Positions 42,444-47,234 of a stretch of 47,234 bases of DNA are shown piece after piece. Below the pieces are notes generated by a model. That model did no database searches and was not told where the DNA came from. It saw only the letters and a list, made by a program, of their open reading frames with translations. The first letter of the stretch is position 1; the number at the start of each line of letters is the position of its first letter. This DNA comes from Pseudomonadota bacterium (GTDB taxonomy: Bacteria; Pseudomonadota; Gammaproteobacteria; JAKAQQ01), in assembly GCA_021798115.1 (NCBI GenBank), contig JAJZYM010000013.1, positions 1-47,234 on the forward strand. The letters are read 5' to 3'. A program made the translations under genes and the position numbers.

Positions 42444-43070
42444 ATGAACACCAAGGTCCTCATCGTCTACTACAGCATGTACGGGCACATCCACACGATG
42501 GCCGAGGCCGTCGCCGAGGGAGTGCGCGAGGTTCCCGACTGTCACGTCGAACTTCGCCAGGTTCCGGAAATCGTCCCGCCCGAGGTCCTGCGCGCCAGCG
42601 GCGCGGAGGAGGCGCGCAAAGCCTTCGCCCATGTGCCCACGGCGCGCGTCGAGGAACTCGCCGACGCCGATGCGATCCTGTTCGGGACGCCCACACGTTT
42701 TGGCAACATGTGCGCCCAGATGCGCAACTTCCTCGACCAGACCGGTTCCCTGTGGGCCAAGGGGCGCCTCGTCGGCAAGGTGGCGAGCGTCTTCGTTTCG
42801 ACCGCCACCCAGCACGGCGGTCAGGAAACGACCGCCCTCACCTTCTACCCGACGCTCCTTCACCACGGCATGATCGTGGTGGGGGTCCCCTACACGGAGT
42901 CGCGTCTCAGCCACATGGGCGAGATTGTGGGCGGCGGACCCTACGGAGCCGGAACGTTGGCCGCAAGCGACGGGACGCGGCGCCCGAGCGCGATCGAGCT
43001 CGCCATCGCCCGCACTCAGGGACACCACGTCGCGGACATCGCCCGCCGCCTGAAGCGCGGGAGCTCCTGA
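42444..43070 (+). CDS. wrbA: NAD(P)H:quinone oxidoreductase WrbA
   Basis: 208 aa, family length. Flavodoxin fold with the FMN phosphate loop [33 protein letters not shown] and [22 protein letters not shown], the WrbA signature. It reduces quinones by two electrons and prevents semiquinone stress. AAGGAGG precedes the ATG at 5-7 nt. It probably forms an operon with the dioxygenase and the dienelactone hydrolase. Confidence 0.95.
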   Translation: MNTKVLIVYYSMYGHIHTMAEAVAEGVREVPDCHVELRQVPEIVPPEVLRASGAEEARKAFAHVPTARVEELADADAILFGTPTRFGNMCAQMRNFLDQTGSLWAKGRLVGKVASVFVSTATQHGGQETTALTFYPTLLHHGMIVVGVPYTESRLSHMGEIVGGGPYGAGTLAASDGTRRPSAIELAIARTQGHHVADIARRLKRGSS

Positions 43071-43104
43071 TCCCACCGATTCCCTGCTGTGTGAGGTACA
43101 CGCC

Positions 43105-43830
43105 ATGAGTCTCGAAACCACGACCCTGAGCTACCGCCACGAGGGCACCGACCTCGACGGCCATCTCGCCTGGGACAACACCCGTCGGGACCGTCGTCCC
43201 GGTGTGCTCGTCGTCCACGAGTGGATGGGCATCGGGGCCCACGAGCGCCAGGCCTGCGAGCGGCTGGCGCGCGCGGGCTACCTCGCCCTCGCCGCCGACA
43301 TCTTCGGGCGGGGTCGGGCGCCGCACACCGTCGAGGAGGCCCAGGAAAACGCCGGGCGCTACCGGGGAGGCGACCGCGGCCTCCTTCGCGCACGGGCGCG
43401 CGCCGGGCTCGACGCTCTCCGTGCGCACCCGCTCTGCGATCCCGCGCGGGTCGTCGCCCTCGGCTTTTGTTTCGGCGGAACCACCGTGCTCGAACTCGCC
43501 CGCGACGGAGCGGACCTTCGCGCCGTCGCCAGCTTCCACGGCGGTCTCGACACCCCACGCCCGGCCCGGCCCGGGGATCTCCGCGCCCGCGTCCTCGCCC
43601 TCCACGGCGCCGACGATCCGTTCGTCACGGCGGAGCACGTCCACGCTTTCGAAGACGAAATGCGACAGGCCAAAGCCGATTGGGTCTTCGTGGCCTACGG
43701 CGGCACCGTGCACAGTTTCACGAACGCGGGAGCGGGCAACGATCCCGCCAAAGGCTTCGCTTACAACGCGCGCAGCGCAGAGCGCGCCTGGCAAGCCATG
43801 GAGGCCTTTTTCACGGAAGCTCTCGCCTGA
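43105..43830 (+). CDS. Dienelactone hydrolase family protein
   Basis: 241 aa alpha/beta hydrolase. The nucleophile elbow is GFCFGG with Cys near residue 120, as in dienelactone hydrolases. The Asp lies in HGADDPFV and the His in GGTVHSFTNAGAG. HEWMGIGAHERQACERLA near the start is typical. It acts on carboxymethylenebutenolide-like lactones or related esters. Its place after a ring-cleavage dioxygenase and WrbA supports a role in aromatic or quinone catabolism. Confidence 0.9.
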   Translation: MSLETTTLSYRHEGTDLDGHLAWDNTRRDRRPGVLVVHEWMGIGAHERQACERLARAGYLALAADIFGRGRAPHTVEEAQENAGRYRGGDRGLLRARARAGLDALRAHPLCDPARVVALGFCFGGTTVLELARDGADLRAVASFHGGLDTPRPARPGDLRARVLALHGADDPFVTAEHVHAFEDEMRQAKADWVFVAYGGTVHSFTNAGAGNDPAKGFAYNARSAERAWQAMEAFFTEALA

Positions 43831-43843
43831 GCCTTCACCCCCG

Positions 43844-43869
43844 GGGGGGCCGCCCGTCGGGGGCCCCCC
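43844..43869. terminator. Hairpin between convergent genes, likely bidirectional terminator
   Basis: GGGGGGCC (43844-43851) pairs with GGCCCCCC (43862-43869), extended inward by CCC/GGG. It occupies the 57-bp gap between the dienelactone hydrolase and cytochrome c4 stops. No T run follows, so efficiency is uncertain. Confidence 0.5.
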
Positions 43870-43887
43870 GCCCGGGTACGGGAGATC

Positions 43888-44508
43888 TCAGCGCAGGCCT
43901 TCGACGTAGGAGGCCACCGCCTTCATCTGCGCGGGCGTCAGCCGTTTCGCAATGTAGTTCATGATCCCGTGCGGCGAGGGCCGGCGGTTGTGCGCGAAGG
44001 CGACGAGCTGGCGATACACGTACGCCGACCACTGGCCGGCGAGGCGCGGGTAGGCCGCCGGTTCGTTGCCGCGTCCGCTGGCCCCGTGACAGGCCATGCA
44101 GGCCGGGACGTGTTGCTTCGGAAGGCCGCCCTCATAGATCCGGCGTCCGAGGGCCACATCACGCTTCTGGGCAAAGCCGCGGCTCATCTTCTGGGCGCTG
44201 AAATAAGCGGCGACGGCTTTCATTTCGGCACTCGTGAGCCCCGCAACCATGGCCTGCATGATGGCGTTTTTGCGTTTCCCCTCCTTGAACTCGTGGAGCG
44301 CCATGAGAAGGTAAGCCTGGCCCTGTCCGGCAAGCTTGGGGAACGACGAGGTCAGGCTGTTGCCGTGCGGGCCGTGACAGGCGCTGCAGACGTGTGCGGC
44401 AAGACCGGCCCCGGACAGAGCCGACGGAGACGACGGCGCGGCGCGGAGCGCCATCGGGACGAGAAGAAACAGGGCGGGGACGACGACGGCGAGACGCGGA
44501 CGGTTCAT
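43888..44508 (-). CDS. Cytochrome c4 (diheme, periplasmic)
   Basis: 206 aa. A Sec signal peptide (LAVVVPALFLLVPMALRAAP) is followed by two similar class I cytochrome domains with heme sites CSACH (near 41) and CMACH (near 136). Axial Met candidates occur in KNAIMQAMVAG and HGIMNYIAKRL. Cytochrome c4 carries electrons in the periplasm, often to terminal oxidases such as the aa3 enzyme of this window. It is divergent from the M16 peptidase genes. Confidence 0.93.
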   Translation of the reverse strand: MNRPRLAVVVPALFLLVPMALRAAPSSPSALSGAGLAAHVCSACHGPHGNSLTSSFPKLAGQGQAYLLMALHEFKEGKRKNAIMQAMVAGLTSAEMKAVAAYFSAQKMSRGFAQKRDVALGRRIYEGGLPKQHVPACMACHGASGRGNEPAAYPRLAGQWSAYVYRQLVAFAHNRRPSPHGIMNYIAKRLTPAQMKAVASYVEGLR

Positions 44509-44600
44509 GGGACGACGGCTCCGTAAGACGGTGCGGACACACGCTGCGGGACTTCACCGCGGGCGAAACAGCGGCCCGCGGGCGGGTTCGTTGCGCCTTC

Positions 44601-44649
44601 CATTGTACCCGAGCCCGAACCGACGTCCCGCGTCACGGCGGGTACAATG
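44601..44649. promoter_or_regulatory. Long inverted repeat with mirror-image -10 elements between cytochrome c4 and M16 genes
   Basis: CATTGTACCCG (44601-44611) and CGGGTACAATG (44639-44649) are perfect 11-bp inverted repeats 27 bp apart. Each arm holds TACAAT reading outward: plus strand 44643-44648 for the peptidases, minus strand 44607-44602 for cytochrome c4. Predicted starts are near 44655 and 44595. -35 hexamers are weak. Nothing else was seen in 44509-44677. Confidence 0.5.
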
Positions 44650-44677
44650 CGGAGCGAATCCGGTTTCCCTCTCCGCC

Positions 44678-45961
44678 GTGCGCCACGACAGCCCTCTCGT
44701 CGTCTCGACGAGCCTCCATCACCATCGTCTCGCGAACGGTCTCGAGGCCTGGCTCTGGCACGACCCCGGGAACCCCGTCGCCGCGCATCTCAGTTTCTTC
44801 CGCGTCGGCAGCCGCAACGAGACGCCGGGACGCACCGGGCTTGCGCATTTCCTCGAGCACATGATGTTCAAGGGGAGCCGACGGCATCCCGAGGGAGCCT
44901 TCGACGCGCTCCTCACCGCCGCCGGCGGCAGCAACAACGCCTGGACCAGCAACGACCTCACCGTCTACATCGACGAGTTTCCCCTCTCCGCCTGGGAGAC
45001 GGTGCTCGATCTCGAGTCCGACCGCCTGCTCGGGCTCGTCCTCGCCCCCGACTCGCTCGAGCGCGAACGGGCGGTCGTCCTCTCGGAACGGCGACTCTCG
45101 GTCGACGACGATCCTCTCGCGTTTTTCTTCGAGCAGGCTCAGCTCATCGCCGAGGCCGGCTCTCCCTACGCGCACCCCGTCATCGGTTGGCCCGAGGATA
45201 TCGCCGGCTGGAGCGGCGAGGACGTCCTCGCGTTCTACCGCCGCCACTACCGGCCCGGCAACTGTGTGCTCGTCACCGCGGGCGGGGTCGATCCCGAGCG
45301 GTGGCGCGCGGGTCTGGATCATCATTACGGCCCCTTGCCCGAACCCGCGGAGCCCGCCCCCGCGGCGCCGCCCTCTCCTCCTCCCGCCGCGGGGAACCGG
45401 ACCTACAGCCTCGAGCGTCCCGCCGAGTCGGCCGCCGTCGCGCTCGGACTCCCGTTCCCGGCGGCGGGCGACGGTTCGGGCGAAGCCGGGCTTGCACTTC
45501 TCACGACGCTTCTCGCCGGAGGCGAGAGCGCGCGCCTCCACGACCGGCTGGTGGCCGCCGAAGCCCTCGCCACCGAAGTGGCCATCTTCACGGTCGGCCG
45601 CCTCGGCCCGGGACGCCTGTGGATCCAGGCCCTGGCCGCCTCGCCCCGGCGGCTCGGCCGGCTCGAGCATCGCCTTCTCGAGGAATGTGAGCGTTTCGCC
45701 AGCGAGGGGCCGCAAGACGATGAGCTCGCACGCGCACGCCGCCTGGTCGCCGTCGGGCACCACCGCCGGCTGGCGACGACTGCGGGCCGTGCGCGCCTCC
45801 TCGGCCAATCCGCCCTCCTGGCGGGCGATGAGCGTCTCGTCCGTGACTGGATCGATCGCGTCCACGCCGTCTCCGCCCGCGAGATCACCGACCTTTTCGC
45901 CACCTCCCTGGCCTCTCCGGGCCGCACCCTCGCCCGCCTCGTTCCGGTGGCCGGCCCGTGA
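44678..45961 (+). CDS. M16 family zinc peptidase, catalytic subunit
   Basis: 427 aa from GTG 44678. The inverted zinc motif HFLEH (HxxEH) lies in GRTGLAHFLEHMMFKGS with the downstream Glu about 75 residues later. The N-terminus HRLANGLEAWLWHD is typical of M16B processing-peptidase-like proteins. No signal peptide is visible, so it may be cytoplasmic, or a start further upstream was missed. A Pro/Ala linker lies near 230. The stop overlaps the next start by 4 bp, and the second gene supplies the partner subunit. Confidence 0.88.
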   Translation: MRHDSPLVVSTSLHHHRLANGLEAWLWHDPGNPVAAHLSFFRVGSRNETPGRTGLAHFLEHMMFKGSRRHPEGAFDALLTAAGGSNNAWTSNDLTVYIDEFPLSAWETVLDLESDRLLGLVLAPDSLERERAVVLSERRLSVDDDPLAFFFEQAQLIAEAGSPYAHPVIGWPEDIAGWSGEDVLAFYRRHYRPGNCVLVTAGGVDPERWRAGLDHHYGPLPEPAEPAPAAPPSPPPAAGNRTYSLERPAESAAVALGLPFPAAGDGSGEAGLALLTTLLAGGESARLHDRLVAAEALATEVAIFTVGRLGPGRLWIQALAASPRRLGRLEHRLLEECERFASEGPQDDELARARRLVAVGHHRRLATTAGRARLLGQSALLAGDERLVRDWIDRVHAVSAREITDLFATSLASPGRTLARLVPVAGP

Positions 45962-47234
45962 ACGGACTTCTTCCTCCGGCCACGGAACACAGACTCGACC
46001 CGGCGACCTCCCTCGTCGTCATCCCCTGGCGTCGACTGCCTCTCGTCCACCTCCACATCCATCTCGACGGCGGTACGGATCTCGACCCCGCGGGACGGGA
46101 GGGAACGGCCCAACTGACGGCCGAACTCCTGGCCGCGGGGGCCGGGCCCCGCGACCGAGCGGCCTTCGCACGCCTGCTCGACGAGACGGGTGCGAGTCTC
46201 CACATCAGCCCGACGAGGCGCGCCACCTTCCTCACACTCGGGCTCCCTGCCGAGGCACTCTCGGCCGGCGTCGCACTCCTCACCGACGTCCTCGTCCGTC
46301 CGCGCCTCGAGGAGGAAGAATGGACGAAGATCCGCCGCCGCGCCCGACAGGATGCGGTGATGCTGCGCGAGAACGATCCGGGCACACTCGCCGCCCTTGC
46401 GGGACGCGCCTGGCTCTACGGCGTTCACCATCCCGACGGCCGTCTCGAAACCGGCGATGAGGCCAGCCTCGGGCGCGTCCGCCGGGACGACGCCGCCCGC
46501 CTCCACCAGCAGCTCCTCAAGAGCCCGCGCCGCTGGGTGCTCGCGATCGGGGACGCCGCCGAAGACGAGCATCTCCGCGCCGCCCGCACCCTCGTGGAAG
46601 CGCTCGCCCCCGCCTCCCCGCCGTCTGCTCCACCCCCGCCCCCCAACCCTCCTGCGACCCCCATCCTGCTCCTCGACCGCCCCGGCAGTCACCAGGCCTA
46701 TCTCTGGCTCGGACACGCGTTCGGACCGGAAATCATGAACGAGGACCCGCTTGCGGTGGAACTTGCCCGCGCGACCCTGGGAGGTCACTTCCTGAGTCTC
46801 CTCAACCGGCGCCTGCGCGTCGAGCTCGGGCTGACCTACGGAGCGCACGCCTCCTGGCAGCGTTCACGCTGGGGAGGTTGGGCCGCTGTCGCCACCTACA
46901 CCGCCAGCGAAGCGCTCGGGGGGGCGCTCGCCGCCACCTTCGATCTCCTCGACGCCGTGGCGGAAGACGGACCGGCGAGCGCTGATCTCGAGACGACCCG
47001 CCGCTATCTCACGGGACAGCACGCTTTCGGTTTCGAGACACCCACGGCCCTCGCCCGCCGTTTCGAGGCGATCGTCGAGGGCCTGCGGACACGCGAACAC
47101 GACGAGGAATACGCCGAACGTCTTGCCGCGCTCTCGCCCCCCGAGGTGGCGCGCCTGGCCCGAGCGTATTGGCCACGACGTGAGCGTTTCCGTCTTTGTG
47201 TCGTGGGCGACGCCACCACACTTCGACCCGTGCT
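45958..47234 (+). CDS. M16 family peptidase-like partner subunit (cut by window end)
   Basis: At least 425 aa; the frame is open to the last base. GTG 45958 overlaps the preceding stop (GTGA). The segment that would carry HxxEH reads LTAELLAAGAGPRD, so it lacks zinc ligands. The C-terminal half keeps the Arg/Tyr substrate-binding region FLSLLNRRLRVELGLTYGAH. This is the usual split of M16 heterodimers: one zinc subunit, one substrate-binding subunit. A Pro-rich linker (SAPPPPPNPP) separates the domains. Confidence 0.85.
   Translation, partial: MNGLLPPATEHRLDPATSLVVIPWRRLPLVHLHIHLDGGTDLDPAGREGTAQLTAELLAAGAGPRDRAAFARLLDETGASLHISPTRRATFLTLGLPAEALSAGVALLTDVLVRPRLEEEEWTKIRRRARQDAVMLRENDPGTLAALAGRAWLYGVHHPDGRLETGDEASLGRVRRDDAARLHQQLLKSPRRWVLAIGDAAEDEHLRAARTLVEALAPASPPSAPPPPPNPPATPILLLDRPGSHQAYLWLGHAFGPEIMNEDPLAVELARATLGGHFLSLLNRRLRVELGLTYGAHASWQRSRWGGWAAVATYTASEALGGALAATFDLLDAVAEDGPASADLETTRRYLTGQHAFGFETPTALARRFEAIVEGLRTREHDEEYAERLAALSPPEVARLARAYWPRRERFRLCVVGDATTLRPV

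Noticed and set aside
1-47234. tRNA, rRNA, CRISPR, insertion sequence or prophage genes
   Set aside because: No cloverleaf-like, repeat-spacer, transposase or phage signature was recognised by reading both strands; a covariance-model search was not possible.

Overview
This is a 47.2 kb chromosomal stretch of a high-GC (clearly above 60 percent), densely packed bacterial genome. The gene content points to a Gammaproteobacterium: an RpoH with an intact RpoH box, an LptM (YifL)-type lipoprotein, a bioB-F-C-D biotin cluster, an A1-type aa3 cytochrome c oxidase cluster with its usual assembly genes, cytochrome c4, and ETF/ETF-QO. I cannot name the genus from the sequence alone. No tRNA, rRNA, CRISPR array, insertion sequence or prophage gene was recognised. 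Many genes start at GTG or TTG, and neighbouring genes often overlap by 4 bp.

Layout. 1-4.5 kb (minus strand): a secreted S8-family peptidase, a small upstream paralog made only of the peptidase's N-terminal pro-region plus a membrane tail, and a polysaccharide flippase. 4.5-10.6 kb (minus): a five-gene acyl-CoA oxidation operon (SDR, ETF-QO, ETF-beta, ETF-alpha, acetoacetyl-CoA synthetase). 10.7-12.35 kb (minus): a DadA-like D-amino acid dehydrogenase and a DUF2062 membrane protein. 12.5-13.5 kb (plus): rpoH preceded by a perfectly spaced CIRCE (HrcA) operator. 13.6-21.5 kb (minus): heme A synthesis and oxidase assembly (SURF1, SCO-like, ctaA, ctaB), then the cox2-cox1-small protein-cox3 operon, with a DUF2909 gene on the plus strand between the two groups and a DUF2244 gene at the head of the cox genes. 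21.5-25.2 kb (minus): bioB-bioF-bioC-bioD behind a BirA-box-like palindrome. 25.4-28.0 kb (plus): ppsA with an unusual histone-like basic tail, overlapping at its 3' end a secreted YVTN beta-propeller protein.

28-31.6 kb (minus): the propeller protein, an orphan D12-class adenine methyltransferase and a GT2 glycosyltransferase. 31.6-37.1 kb (plus): uvrD, a LOG-family protein, a Dph6-like PP-loop ATPase, then a hotdog thioesterase / FAH hydrolase / GST operon. 37.1-38.4 kb (minus): an RsmB-family rRNA methyltransferase. 38.4-43.8 kb (plus): lptM coupled to polA, then a LigB-type dioxygenase, WrbA and a dienelactone hydrolase. 43.9-44.5 kb (minus): diheme cytochrome c4. 44.7 kb to the window end (plus): an M16 peptidase pair, the second gene cut by the edge.

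How it fits together: electrons from acyl-CoA oxidation pass through ETF and ETF-QO to the quinone pool, and cytochrome c4 can feed an aa3 oxidase. That oxidase has lost the three standard side-chain ligands of its Mg/Mn site across both catalytic subunits. Three secreted proteins (peptidase, its small paralog, the propeller) end in the same kind of Gly/Pro-hydrophobic-Arg tail and are probably handled by one C-terminal sorting or anchoring machinery encoded elsewhere. The best leads are the coupled pro-region/peptidase pair, CIRCE control of rpoH, and the remodelled Mg site of the oxidase.
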